From: Hymenobacter jeollabukensis
GTDB lineage: Bacteria > Bacteroidota > Bacteroidia > Cytophagales > Hymenobacteraceae
DNA length: 64,000 nt
Assembly: GCF_005771675.1 (NCBI RefSeq)
Contig: NZ_VAJM01000001.1
Location: 62,001 to 126,000 of the forward strand
Direction of reading: 5' to 3'
Below are positions 1 through 8,592 of the stretch, piece by piece (the stretch's first letter is position 1; every line of letters begins with the position of its first letter). The notes below the pieces were generated by a model. It did not search any database and was not told the DNA's origin. It saw nothing but the letters and a program-made list of their open reading frames with translations. A program made the position numbers and the translations under genes.

Positions 1-2
1 AC

Positions 3-569
3 CTGCTGGCGCAGCAGGCGGCCGAGCGCGACGCCGAAAACATCGTGGGCGTGCGCGAGGTGCACAACCTGCTGCAGGTGGAAACCCACTACCCCGCCCC
101 CGACGCCGCCACCCAGCAGCACATCAAGGCCGCCCTGGCCTGCGACGCGTACGTGGGGCCCTACACCTTCACGGTAAACGTGAGCAACGGCAAGGTGCAG
201 CTCTACGGTACTGTCAACGCCCATTTCGAGCAGGAGCGCGCCGCCGACGTGGCCGCCGGCGTCACGGGCGTGGTCACCCTCGACAACCATGTGCAGGCCG
301 GCCCCGCGGCTGCCTCCGCCGACCCGATCAGCGCCCCGGCCGACGGCCACCCCGAGCCCGACTACGCCCTGGAGCAGCGCCTGCGCAGCCACTACTACTG
401 GTCGGCCCTGCTCCACGACCAGGACGTGGATATCCGGGTGCACGAGGGCCGCGTGACGCTCCTGGGCACCGTCGACACCCACTGGCAGCGGCGCGTGGCC
501 GCCCAGCACGCCCGGGCCTGCGGCGCCCGCGACGTCAACAACCACCTGCGGCTGGCCAGCTGGGGCTAA
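3..569 (+). CDS. BON-domain protein, C-terminal part (cut by window edge)
   Basis: The reading frame is open from base 3 and the true start lies to the left of the window. The visible 188 residues hold about three BON modules, each with the typical GxVxLxGxV core (NGKVQLYGTV near 190-220, EGRVTLLGTV near 445-475) followed by a helix and a D(V)NNHL-type strand. BON modules bind phospholipid or other hydrophobic surfaces; multi-BON proteins are usually linked to envelope or osmotic stress. The last two modules resemble the C-terminus of the 486-residue BON protein at 6108-7568, so the two are paralogues. It is followed after 52 bp by a universal stress protein gene on the same strand. The family is sure; the function is inferred. 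Confidence 0.85.
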   Translation: MLAQQAAERDAENIVGVREVHNLLQVETHYPAPDAATQQHIKAALACDAYVGPYTFTVNVSNGKVQLYGTVNAHFEQERAADVAAGVTGVVTLDNHVQAGPAAASADPISAPADGHPEPDYALEQRLRSHYYWSALLHDQDVDIRVHEGRVTLLGTVDTHWQRRVAAQHARACGARDVNNHLRLASWG

Positions 570-621
570 GCCGGGCCGCCGCTCCACCTCCTGCACCTAT
601 TTCGCCTTATTCCTCTTTGCC

Positions 622-1461
622 ATGACCTCCCCCTCCCTTGTCGTCCTGACGGATTTTTACGCCGTCACCAACCGCGCCCTCTCCTACGCGGCGGGGCTGG
701 CCGTGCCCCTGCAGGCCCACCTGGTGCTGCTGCACGTGCGCCACGACGAGCTGCTCTCGCCCGAGCACCGGGCCGGCGACGCCGCTTCGCCGCAGCGCAC
801 CCGGCAGGCCCTCAGCGCCCTGGCCGACGAGCAGCCGGTGCCCACGCAGGTCGACATCGAGGAGGGCTACCTGCCGGTGGCGGTGGCCGAGGCCGTGCGT
901 CATCACCGGCCCCGCCTGGTGGTGCTGGGCCGCCCCGATGCCGCCACCACGCCCACCGAGGTGGTCGTCGGGGCGGCGCTCGACGTGCTGCGCTACGCGC
1001 CCTGCCCGCTGCTGCTGGTGCCCTATCTGGGCTGGGACACCTTTCCGCCCCGGCGGCTGGCGCTGGCCGTCGATGGGCAGCCGTTTTCGCTTTACGAAGA
1101 CCAGCACCTCGTGCCGGAGCTGCTCGGCGCGCTGGACGCCACGTTCAGCATCGTCCACGTCGTATGCGAGCCGGCCCCGGCGGCCGAGGCGGAACCGAAG
1201 GCTGAAACGACGCAGAAGGTGCTGCGCGAAGTGCAACGCAGCGGCGTGGCCACGCTGGCCGCCGATACCCGCCCTCTGCTGATTTATCACGCCAGCCCGG
1301 TCGATGGCATTCTGCAGGGAGCCGCCGAAGCCAAGGCCGATCTGCTGGTGCTGGTGGCCCGGCCGCATCACTTGCTCAGCGGGTTGTTTCACCACAGCGT
1401 CACGGCCCAGCTCATCGCCCAAAGCCCGATTCCCTTGCTGCTGCTGCCGTCCCTGGAGTAA
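622..1461 (+). CDS. Universal stress protein, tandem Usp domains
   Basis: This 279-residue protein is built of two UspA-like halves, about residues 4-137 and 150-278. Each half starts with a hydrophobic strand and ends with a PLLLVP or PLLLLP strand. The first half has LVVLGRPDAA, close to the nucleotide loop of ATP-binding Usp proteins. In the second half the loop is LVARPHHLLSGLFHHSV, where the usual G-x2-G-x9-G-S pattern is only partly kept. Such proteins are cytoplasmic stress factors, some of which bind ATP. The gene probably forms a unit with the BON gene upstream and the next Usp gene. Two more Usp proteins of the same architecture lie within 5 kb. Confidence 0.9.
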   Translation: MTSPSLVVLTDFYAVTNRALSYAAGLAVPLQAHLVLLHVRHDELLSPEHRAGDAASPQRTRQALSALADEQPVPTQVDIEEGYLPVAVAEAVRHHRPRLVVLGRPDAATTPTEVVVGAALDVLRYAPCPLLLVPYLGWDTFPPRRLALAVDGQPFSLYEDQHLVPELLGALDATFSIVHVVCEPAPAAEAEPKAETTQKVLREVQRSGVATLAADTRPLLIYHASPVDGILQGAAEAKADLLVLVARPHHLLSGLFHHSVTAQLIAQSPIPLLLLPSLE

Positions 1462-1643
1462 GGCGGGGTGACCCGCTTCAACGGGTGATAACTGCTCGTT
1501 GGGAGCGTGGCGCCGACCGCCGCTTATTGCCCGCGAATACGGCCTTGGCCAGGCTGACAGCCGAGTTGCCGGCCTAATCCGCGCAGCGCGCCACCTTGCC
1601 CGCAGCCGCATTTGCCGATTCACCGTCAAGCCTCGCCAGTCCC

Positions 1644-2519
1644 ATGTCAACCTTGCCCACCCAGCCGGCGCCGGTAGCGGCCGAGCAGCCCCTGGCGCTG
1701 CTGGTTCTCACCAGTTTCTTCCCCGAAAGCCGCCGGGCTCTGCGGCTGGCCGTCGAGCTGGCCCAGCCGCTCGGCGCCCGCCTGGTGCTGGTTCACCTCG
1801 ATCAGCTGGCCCTGCTCAACGTGGAAGTGCCCGGCCCGGATTCGCCCGAAGCCGCCCGGCAGCTGCACGAGGCCCTGCAGGAACTGGCCGACCAGCAGCC
1901 CGTGCCCACCGACCTGGCCCTGATCAACGACCAGCTGCCCGAGGCACTGGAGGCGCTGATAAACGAGTACTACCCGGCCCTGTTCGTGCTCGGCCGTCCC
2001 GCCGACGACCGCGCCGATTTCGACGCCGGCGCGGCGGTGCTGGAGGTGCTGCGCGACGCCCGAATACCACTGCTGCTGGTGCCCGAAGTATACCCGGGCC
2101 CAGCCGCGCCGCAGCACCTGGCCATAGCCGCCGACACCGGGCCCTTCGCCCTCGACGCCGGCGCCGCCCCGGCCCGGCAGCTGCTGCGGCAGCTGCTGCG
2201 GCAGCTGCCCCCGGCCCGCGCCACCGTGGTAACCGTGGCGCCCACCCAGGCCGACGAGAGCTGCGCCGAAGCCCTGGAGCACGTGCGCCGGAGCGGACTG
2301 CTGCCAGCGGCCACGCCCAGCCCGCAAGTCGAAGGATTCTACGCCCAGCACCCGACGGAGGGGTTGTTGCAGGCCCTGGCGGCCACCGGCGCCAACTGGC
2401 TGCTGATGCTGGCCCGCCGGCACGGCACCCTGGGCGAGCTGTTTCATAGCAGCGTAACCGATGCCCTGCTGGCGCGCAGCCCCGTGCCCGTGCTGGTGCT
2501 GCCCGCCGCGGAAGCCTGA
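1644..2519 (+). CDS. Universal stress protein, tandem Usp domains
   Basis: A 291-residue paralogue of the preceding gene with the same two-domain layout. LVLTSFFPESRRAL opens domain one, LFVLGRPADD is its nucleotide-type loop, and the second domain ends in LLMLARRHGTLGELFHSSVTDALL and a PVPVLVLP strand. The ATG at 1644 is preferred over one at 1596 because the upstream stretch has no Usp similarity and reads as leader. A glutamine/leucine-rich direct repeat (QLLRQLLRQLP near residues 178-190) sits in the linker between the halves. It ends 28 bp before the convergent mlaD-type gene. Confidence 0.9.
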   Translation: MSTLPTQPAPVAAEQPLALLVLTSFFPESRRALRLAVELAQPLGARLVLVHLDQLALLNVEVPGPDSPEAARQLHEALQELADQQPVPTDLALINDQLPEALEALINEYYPALFVLGRPADDRADFDAGAAVLEVLRDARIPLLLVPEVYPGPAAPQHLAIAADTGPFALDAGAAPARQLLRQLLRQLPPARATVVTVAPTQADESCAEALEHVRRSGLLPAATPSPQVEGFYAQHPTEGLLQALAATGANWLLMLARRHGTLGELFHSSVTDALLARSPVPVLVLPAAEA

Positions 2520-2547
2520 AACGGAGCCAGGGCATCAGGGACGTGGT

Positions 2548-3540
2548 TCACGGCCGGGCGCTCTGGCTGGCCTGGTAAGCGGCCCGGGCCTGCTTTTTCT
2601 GCTGACGCTTGAAGTAGCCGCGCAGCATGAAGTTGTGCTGCAGCGCCTCCATGCTGCGGCTGAAGCCCGCCGTACCCTGCTCCACGTGCTGCATGCTCTG
2701 GCGCATCTGCCGGCTGAAGGTGGTGTCGACCAGCAGGGTGTTCAGCGGGCCGGCGCCCGTCTGCACCTGCCGCTTCAGCCCGGCCATGGTGGCAGCCAAG
2801 GTGTCGGAAGTGCCGGCGAGCTGCCGGGTGGCGTGGCCCAGACGGCCGGCCAGGACGGTATCGGTGAGCAGGTAGCCGGCCAGGCCTTCACCGCGCCGGA
2901 TGCCGCGGGTCATCAGCTGTACGTCGTGGGCGGCTACCTGCAGCTGCCCGGTGGCGGTGGCGGCGTTGCGCAGGGTGCCGCGCACGTTCTGAGCCAGCTG
3001 CTGGTCGTGGAGCAGCTGCCAGAGTGCGTCGCTGCCGTTGAGCTTGCGGGTGATTTCGCGCATGTCCTGGGTCACGCCGACCAGGTTGCGGTTCGACACG
3101 TTCAGGGTGCTGAGCATGTCGTCGATGCCGGGCTGGGTGCGGGTGGGCAGCCGGTCGCCGGCCTGCACCGGCGGGGCCGGCGCGGGCTGGGCGTTCAGGT
3201 TGATGATGGTGTTGCCCACCAGCCCGTCGGTGCCGATGGTGGCCACGGCGTTGCGGCGCACGTAGGGCTGCGCGTCGCGGCTCAAACTCAGCGTCACCCG
3301 GATGGTGGTGTCGTTGATGATCTGAATCTTGCGCACGGTGCCCACCGGAATGCCGCCCAGGCGCACGTTGTTGCCCGTCAGCAGGCCCGACACGTTGCGG
3401 AAGTCAGCCTCGACGAGCAGGCTGCGGCTGAACAGGTTCTGCTGGCGGCCGAGCATGAACAGGGTCACAATCAGGCAGCTCAGGCCCGCCAGCACGAACA
3501 GGCCGAGGCGCGCATGGTTACTGGCAGTGCGTTGGGCCAT
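2548..3540 (-). CDS. MlaD-like MCE-domain protein
   Basis: A 330-residue protein with one N-terminal membrane helix (about residues 12-32) and a single MCE domain (about 38-115; note LTGNNVRLGGIPVGTV and GTDGLVGNTIINL). A long helical C-terminal part (about 130-320) probably extends across the periplasm. MCE proteins form hexameric rings that carry phospholipids between the inner and outer membranes. This is the last gene of a three-gene minus-strand operon, permease then ATPase then MCE protein, with gaps of only 7 and 12 bp, which is the substrate-specific core of an Mla-type transporter. The transport direction and lipid cannot be told from sequence. Confidence 0.9.
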   Translation of the reverse strand: MAQRTASNHARLGLFVLAGLSCLIVTLFMLGRQQNLFSRSLLVEADFRNVSGLLTGNNVRLGGIPVGTVRKIQIINDTTIRVTLSLSRDAQPYVRRNAVATIGTDGLVGNTIINLNAQPAPAPPVQAGDRLPTRTQPGIDDMLSTLNVSNRNLVGVTQDMREITRKLNGSDALWQLLHDQQLAQNVRGTLRNAATATGQLQVAAHDVQLMTRGIRRGEGLAGYLLTDTVLAGRLGHATRQLAGTSDTLAATMAGLKRQVQTGAGPLNTLLVDTTFSRQMRQSMQHVEQGTAGFSRSMEALQHNFMLRGYFKRQQKKQARAAYQASQSARP

Positions 3541-3552
3541 GGTGGTCAGGGG

Positions 3553-4341
3553 TTAGGCGAAGAATTCGTGGATGCGCGGGTCCGGGAGGGCCTGCAGCTG
3601 CGCGTAGGTGCCCTCGGCGTAGCAGCGGCCGTCGACGAGCAGGGCCACGCGGTCGGCGGTGAGGCGCACGCAGCTCATGTCGTGCGAGATGATGAGGGCG
3701 GCGGTGCCGTACTTTTGCTGCACCTCGCGGATGAGGTGGCTGATTTCGCGCGAGGTCACCGGGTCGAGGCCGGTGGTGGGCTCGTCGTAGAGCAGGATGT
3801 CGGGGCGCAGGATGAGGGTGCGGGCCAGGGCCACGCGCTTGCGCATGCCCCCCGACAGCTCGGCGGGCATCATGTCGGCGGTGTGGCCCAGGCCTACGTC
3901 TTCCAGCGCCTGCTGCACCAGCGTATCTTCCTCGGCCCGGCGGTGGGCCAGCCAGTGGCGGCGCAGCGGAAACAGCAGGTTGTCGCGCACGGTCATCGAG
4001 TCGTAGAGGGCGTTGCTCTGGAACAGGAAGCCCACGCGGGCGCGCAGCTGGTCCATGGCCGCGTGGTCGAGCTGGGTCACGTCCTGGCCCAGCACCGTGA
4101 TGCTACCGGCATCGGGCACCAGCAGGCCGATGACGCACTTGATCAGCACCGACTTGCCCGAGCCCGACTTGCCGAGCACCACCACGTTTTCGCCCCGGTG
4201 CAGCGCCAGCGAAAAGTCCTGCAGCACGTGGTTGTCGCCGAAGGACTTCACCACGTGCTCCACCGCCAGCACCGTTTCCGGAGTGGCCATTTCGGCTGGG
4301 GCGGGCGGCGCGGCGGCCAGCGTTTCGGGTTCGGGCAGCAT
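3553..4341 (-). CDS. Mla-type ABC transporter ATP-binding protein
   Basis: 262 residues with a complete ABC ATPase core: Walker A GKSGSGKS (about residues 57-64), signature LSGGM followed by RKRVALARTL, and Walker B ILLYDEPTTGLDP, with the switch histidine in LIISHDM. The LSGGMRKR form is usual for MlaF/Ttg2A-type ATPases. An N-terminal extension of about 20 residues rich in Ala/Pro precedes the domain. It lies between the MlaE-like permease (7 bp upstream) and the MlaD-like protein (12 bp downstream), so the three should assemble into one phospholipid transporter at the inner membrane. Confidence 0.92.
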   Translation of the reverse strand: MLPEPETLAAAPPAPAEMATPETVLAVEHVVKSFGDNHVLQDFSLALHRGENVVVLGKSGSGKSVLIKCVIGLLVPDAGSITVLGQDVTQLDHAAMDQLRARVGFLFQSNALYDSMTVRDNLLFPLRRHWLAHRRAEEDTLVQQALEDVGLGHTADMMPAELSGGMRKRVALARTLILRPDILLYDEPTTGLDPVTSREISHLIREVQQKYGTAALIISHDMSCVRLTADRVALLVDGRCYAEGTYAQLQALPDPRIHEFFA

Positions 4342-4348
4342 GGCGCGG

Positions 4349-5107
4349 CTAGTTGAGGCCCAGCAGGCCGGTGATTTGCACGGCCAGCAGGTCGAGCACG
4401 AAAATGACCAGCGACGACACCACCACGGCCGAGTTGGCGGCCTGGCCCACGCCCTCGGTGCCCTTGTCGGAGTAGTAGCCCTTGTAGCAGCCGATCAGGC
4501 CCACCGCGAAGCCGAAAAAGAAGGTTTTGATAAAGGCCGGCAGCACGTCGCCGAAGGCCAGGCGCGAGAGGACGTTGTTGGTGTACAGCGCCAGCGTGGT
4601 CACCCCGCGCATGTTCAGGCCCACGAAGGAGGCAAACAGGGCAATGGCGTCGGCCAGCAGCGTAAGCACCGGCAGCATGAGGGTGGTGGCCAGCACCCGC
4701 GTCACCACCAGGTACTTAAACGGGTTGGTACCCGACACCTCCATGGCGTCGATCTGCTCCGTCACGCGCATCGAGCCCAGCTCGGCCCCGATGCTGGAGC
4801 CGATTTTGCCGGCGAAAATCAGCGCCGTGATAATCGGCCCCATCTCGCGGATGATGGTCAGCCCCACCATGGCCGGAATCCACGACTCGGCCCCGAACTG
4901 GGCCATGGTCGGCCGGCTCTGCAGGGTCAGCACCATGCCCATGATGAAGCCCGTCACGCCCACCAGCGGCAAGGACTGGTAGCCAATGACGTAGCACTGG
5001 TACAGCCACTCGCCCACCTCGTAGCGCGGGCGAAACCCCTCGCGGAAGAAACGTCCGGCGAAATGGGCCATGCCGCCGGCTTCGGTCAAAATGGGCTGTT
5101 CGAGCAC
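4349..5107 (-). CDS. MlaE-like ABC transporter permease
   Basis: 252 residues with about five membrane helices and the MlaE/permease signature. Typical segments are GFIMGMVLTLQ, the conserved cytoplasmic loop around SIGAELGSMRVTEQIDAMEVSG (about residues 125-147), and the C-terminal helix SLVIFVLDLLAVQI. In MlaE families the ELG-M-V-EQIDA loop couples to the ATPase. It is the first gene of the minus-strand Mla-like operon. The start codon is ATG, 65 bp from the 3' end of the upstream Usp gene, so the operon may be co-transcribed with that gene or have its own promoter in the short gap. Confidence 0.93.
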   Translation of the reverse strand: MLEQPILTEAGGMAHFAGRFFREGFRPRYEVGEWLYQCYVIGYQSLPLVGVTGFIMGMVLTLQSRPTMAQFGAESWIPAMVGLTIIREMGPIITALIFAGKIGSSIGAELGSMRVTEQIDAMEVSGTNPFKYLVVTRVLATTLMLPVLTLLADAIALFASFVGLNMRGVTTLALYTNNVLSRLAFGDVLPAFIKTFFFGFAVGLIGCYKGYYSDKGTEGVGQAANSAVVVSSLVIFVLDLLAVQITGLLGLN

Positions 5108-5171
5108 GATAAGTAAGGGTTAAAACTGGGACAGAAACGAGCTACTAGGTGAAGGACTAGCCTGCTGGTAG

Positions 5172-6056
5172 TCAATACAGCAGCCCATCTACGGCTAGGT
5201 GCGTGGCCGAGGGCGCCGCTACGGCCGCGGCGGGCAGCACCAGCACCGGCACGGGGCTGCGCGGCAGCACTTCGGCCGTGGCGCTGCGGTGAAACAGCTC
5301 GTCGAGGAAGCTGCGCGGCCGGGCCACCAGCACCAGCAGCTCGGCCTGCGTATCGCCGACGGCCTGCACCAGCCCCGCGCCGCACACGGCGTGGCGCAGC
5401 TGATAAGTGGAGCTGCTGATGACCCGCGCCGAAAGCAGCCCGCTGTCGTGGGCGGTGGTCACCACGTCGTGCATGTTCAGGGTGGGGCCGTCGGGCGGCA
5501 CCACGTGCACCACGGTGTACTCGGCCTGCCAGCTTTCCACCAGCGCCGCCACTTTGCAGGAAGCCGGGCTGAGCTGAAACGGCTCCCCATCGATGGCCAG
5601 GGCCACCTGCCGGGGCAGCGCGGGCTCGTGGGCGGCGACAGGCACCAGCAGCAGCGGCAGATGGGTTTCGCGCAGCACCGGCAGGGCGTAATTGTAGAGC
5701 AGCTGGTCGATCAGGTCGGATTCGGGCGCGAGGCCCAGCACCAGCAGCAACGGCGCCTGATGACGGATAACGGTCTGCAGGGTGTCGTGCAGGCCGCCGC
5801 GGTTGGGCTGCACGCGCACCGGGGCGGCCAGCTGGCGTCCCAGCGCGGCCAGGGCCGCCACGGTGTCGCGCTCCTGCCGGTCAAGGTAGTGGGCCGGCAG
5901 CGGCAGCAGGCCGAATTCAGGCTCCACCACCGCCTCGGCTTCCAGGTGCAGCAACACCAGCTCCGCCCCGGCCGATTCGGCCAGCAGGGCCGCCAGGTGC
6001 GCCGCCCGCTCAGCGCTGGGCGACAGATCAGTCAGGACCACAAACGTCGGTTTCAT
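5172..6056 (-). CDS. Universal stress protein, tandem Usp domains
   Basis: A 294-residue third member of the two-domain Usp family seen at 622 and 1644, but on the opposite strand. Domain one begins TFVVLTDLSPSAERAAHLAALL and carries LLLVLGLAPESD. Domain two ends LLVLVARPRSFLDELFHRSATAEVLPRSPVPVLVLP, nearly the same C-terminal pattern as its two paralogues (ARP/R-x2-L-xELFH-S-T/A). About 15 residues after the last strand are unique. It lies between a BON gene (51 bp upstream) and the Mla operon (64 bp downstream), mirroring the BON-Usp-Usp order on the other side of the Mla operon. Confidence 0.9.
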   Translation of the reverse strand: MKPTFVVLTDLSPSAERAAHLAALLAESAGAELVLLHLEAEAVVEPEFGLLPLPAHYLDRQERDTVAALAALGRQLAAPVRVQPNRGGLHDTLQTVIRHQAPLLLVLGLAPESDLIDQLLYNYALPVLRETHLPLLLVPVAAHEPALPRQVALAIDGEPFQLSPASCKVAALVESWQAEYTVVHVVPPDGPTLNMHDVVTTAHDSGLLSARVISSSTYQLRHAVCGAGLVQAVGDTQAELLVLVARPRSFLDELFHRSATAEVLPRSPVPVLVLPAAAVAAPSATHLAVDGLLY

Positions 6057-6107
6057 CGCACAAAACGGAAGAGGTTCGGGGGAAATAACCGCGGGCCCGG
6101 GCGCCGC

Positions 6108-7568
6108 TCATCGCGCGGCGCCGTGGCGCACGTGCAGCTGGTTGGCCACGGCGTGGGCGCCGCCGTCGTAGGCGCAGAGCGTGGCCAGCTGCTGCTCCTG
6201 GCGCGTGTCCACGGTGCCGGTCAGGGTGGCCCGGCCTTTGGCCACGCCCACCCGGATGTCCTGCTGGCTCAGGCCCGGCGTCCAGTCCAGCTGCTGCCGG
6301 ATGGCCTGCTCGATGGCCTCATCGGTGGGCGGCTGGCCGGGCAGCGGCTGGCTGTAGGCCACGTTGCAGGCAAAATATTCGCCGTCCGGGGTGGTGGCCC
6401 AGGCCGGCACCACCAGCCGGTTGTCGACGGCAATGACGCCGCTGATGCCGGCGGCCACCTGCTCGGCGTGCTGCTTTTCAAACTGCGAATCCACCGTGCC
6501 GTAGAGGCTCACCTTGCCGTTGCCAACGACCACCTCCACCGCACCCCGGTGCAGGTAGGCGTCGCGCAGCAGGGCGGCCCGCGTGCGGCGCTGAATCTCG
6601 GCGTCGGCCGTGGGCCGGACGGGCCGCACGCGCAGGTAGTTACTCACCGCCGCCACGCCCACGATGCCCAGCGCGTCCTGCTCGGCGGCGCGACAGGCGC
6701 GCAGGTTGCTCACGGAGCCGCGCAGCGTCACCTGCCCCTGCTCCACCTCGATTTCGGCCGCGTTGGCGCGCACCCGCGGGTCGGTCAGCAGGCTATCCTC
6801 GATGGCCTGGCGGATTTCCGCGTCGGTGCGGGCGCGGTATTTGTCGCCGCGCAGCTCGTGGCCGTGCGCGTCGGGCGCCACCCGCAGCTCAGCGGCGTCG
6901 ACGCTGCTGGCGCCCGCGCGCCAGGCCGCCGTGATGGCGTGGCTGCGCTCGGCCGCGCTGGCCACCGTGCCGCCGAGCACCACGCGGCCCTGCCCATCGG
7001 CCCGCACCTCGATGAGGGCGTGGTTGATGCGCACGTCCCAGCCCAGCAGCTCGTCCAGCTCGGCGCTGATTTCCGCCGCCGACTTGGGCGGGCGCTGGTC
7101 TACGAGGCGGTAGCGCAGGTGGTCGTCGACGGCGCACACGCCCCGCACGCCCTTGGCCACGCGCAGCACCAGCTCCTTTTCCGGCCACGAGGGCACCTCA
7201 CCCAGCAGCATCACCGTGCCCTCGCGGGCGGTGCAGCAGATTTCGTATTCGCTGGTGACGGCGTCCTGCAGCAGGGCTTCTTCCACGTCGCGGCGCAGCG
7301 TGGCGTCGGGCAGGTCGATGGCCCGCACCCCGATTTCGTTGATGACGCCGCGCACCCCGCGCACGGCTTTGGCAATTTCCTCGGCCCGCTCCCGGGCCAG
7401 CAGGTTGTCGACGTAGCCGCAGAGCGTGACGATGCCCTGCCGGGTGCTCACGTCAACCAGGTGCGTGGCCACGCCCTTCTTGCGGGCAAACAGGCGCTCC
7501 ACGGCGGCGGTGATGTCGCGGTCGGCCAGGGCCGACTCCGGTTTCAGCGTGGTTTCCAGCGTTTCCAT
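6108..7568 (-). CDS. Six-module BON-domain protein
   Basis: A 486-residue protein made almost only of about six BON modules. Each has a GxVxLxGxV strand pair, for example QGIVTLCGYV, EGTVMLLGEV, QGQVTLRGSV, NGKVSLYGTV and KGRATLTGTV. Spacers between modules carry a helix beginning near D-A-E-I-x-x-A. No signal peptide or lipobox is visible (the N-terminus is METLETTLKPES), so a cytoplasmic or peripheral membrane place is likely. The last two modules resemble the partial BON protein at the left edge. BON repeats bind phospholipids in known cases, which fits the Mla-like transporter and stress proteins next to it. The exact role is unknown. Confidence 0.88.
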   Translation of the reverse strand: METLETTLKPESALADRDITAAVERLFARKKGVATHLVDVSTRQGIVTLCGYVDNLLARERAEEIAKAVRGVRGVINEIGVRAIDLPDATLRRDVEEALLQDAVTSEYEICCTAREGTVMLLGEVPSWPEKELVLRVAKGVRGVCAVDDHLRYRLVDQRPPKSAAEISAELDELLGWDVRINHALIEVRADGQGRVVLGGTVASAAERSHAITAAWRAGASSVDAAELRVAPDAHGHELRGDKYRARTDAEIRQAIEDSLLTDPRVRANAAEIEVEQGQVTLRGSVSNLRACRAAEQDALGIVGVAAVSNYLRVRPVRPTADAEIQRRTRAALLRDAYLHRGAVEVVVGNGKVSLYGTVDSQFEKQHAEQVAAGISGVIAVDNRLVVPAWATTPDGEYFACNVAYSQPLPGQPPTDEAIEQAIRQQLDWTPGLSQQDIRVGVAKGRATLTGTVDTRQEQQLATLCAYDGGAHAVANQLHVRHGAAR

Positions 7569-7885
7569 AACCGTTCATTCGTCAGCGTACAACCAGCAGG
7601 CGCCGGCCGGGTCGGCCATACCTACGTTATGAAAATGGCGGATTGGCCCCGTAAGCGGCATGACGAAAAGCACCCCCGAAAATGATTTATGTCATGCCCG
7701 GCGGCGGCCGACCGCCTTACCGGCCAGGCAGGCACATGTTCGGCCGCCCCCCCTGCGCCTGGGTAGCTCATTTGGTGATGCCGATGCAGAAGTCCTATTT
7801 TAAAGTGCAATTTCAGCGACCTATCAAACCCCGGACGCCCCTTGCCCGCGGTGCAGCACCGCCGCCCACGCTCTTTCCCGCACCC
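7569..7885. other. Divergent intergenic region (317 bp)
   Basis: This gap separates the minus-strand BON gene from the plus-strand LON-domain gene and must hold both promoters. I see no clear TAnnTTTG box, hairpin or RNA gene. A tRNA-like phrase near 7758 is rejected separately. An upstream in-frame ATG at 7682 would add 68 residues with no domain character to the LON protein. Confidence 0.5.
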
Positions 7886-8518
7886 ATGCGCCTCCTTCCG
7901 CTCTTCCCGCTGAACCTCGTCGTCTTCCCCGGCGAAAAGCTCAACCTGCACATCTTCGAACCGCGCTACCGCCAGCTGGTAACCGACTGCCTCGAAACCG
8001 GCCAGACCTTCGGCATTCCGCCGTTTCTGAACGACCATGTGCAGCTCATCGGCACCGAGATGCGCCTGCTGAAAGTGGAGCGCAGCTACCCCGGCGGCGA
8101 GTCCGACATTCGTACCCAGGCCGTGGGCCGCTTCCGCATCGTCGACATGCTGCGCGAGGCGCCGGGCAAGCTCTACGCCGCCGGCCAGGTGGAAGACTTC
8201 CCCGACGACACGCCCGAGGACGCGGAGCTGAAGCTGCGCATCAGCCGGCAGGTGGAGCAGCTCTACGGCGCGCTGAGCCTGCAGAAGCTCTTTATCGAGC
8301 TGCCGCCCGACTACTGCACCTTCGACGTGGCGCACCACCTGGGCCTTTCCACCGAGCAGGAGTTTGAGCTGCTGCAGCTGCCCACCGAGCCCGAGCGGCA
8401 GCAGTACGTGCTGCGGCACCTGGAGCACATCCTGCCGGTGGTGCTGGAAACCGAGCGGCTTAAGGAGCGCGTGCGCCAGAACGGCCATTTCAAGCACCTC
8501 ACGCCCCCGAATTTTTAA
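7886..8518 (+). CDS. LON peptidase substrate-binding domain protein
   Basis: 210 residues that begin directly with the LON N-terminal fold: MRLLPLFPLNLVVFPGEKL, then LHIFEPRYRQLV, then GRFRIVDM. This domain recognises substrate in Lon proteases. Here the ATPase and protease parts are absent, as is normal for stand-alone LON_substr_bdg proteins, whose role is not settled. The ATG at 7886 is chosen because the family starts at this motif. The C-terminal half (about residues 120-205) is helical and ends shortly before the metallophosphoesterase gene, 74 bp away on the same strand. Confidence 0.88.
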   Translation: MRLLPLFPLNLVVFPGEKLNLHIFEPRYRQLVTDCLETGQTFGIPPFLNDHVQLIGTEMRLLKVERSYPGGESDIRTQAVGRFRIVDMLREAPGKLYAAGQVEDFPDDTPEDAELKLRISRQVEQLYGALSLQKLFIELPPDYCTFDVAHHLGLSTEQEFELLQLPTEPERQQYVLRHLEHILPVVLETERLKERVRQNGHFKHLTPPNF

Positions 8519-8592
8519 GCTTGAAGCGAAAAAAGAACGCCGCCTCGGGCTCCGTAGCCTACCCACCCGCCCCGCTGCCCGTACAGTAGAGC

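Noticed and set aside
2461-4356. A long plus-strand frame opposite the mlaD/mlaF-like genes
   Set aside because: Same reason: shadow of two well-conserved genes.
5199-7685. A long plus-strand frame opposite the Usp and BON genes
   Set aside because: Both minus-strand genes have clear domains; the frame is rich in His, Gln and Arg as expected for an antisense shadow.
7755-7795. A phrase GGGTAGCTCATTTGG resembling a tRNA D-arm
   Set aside because: No acceptor stem, anticodon arm or T-arm can be built around it.
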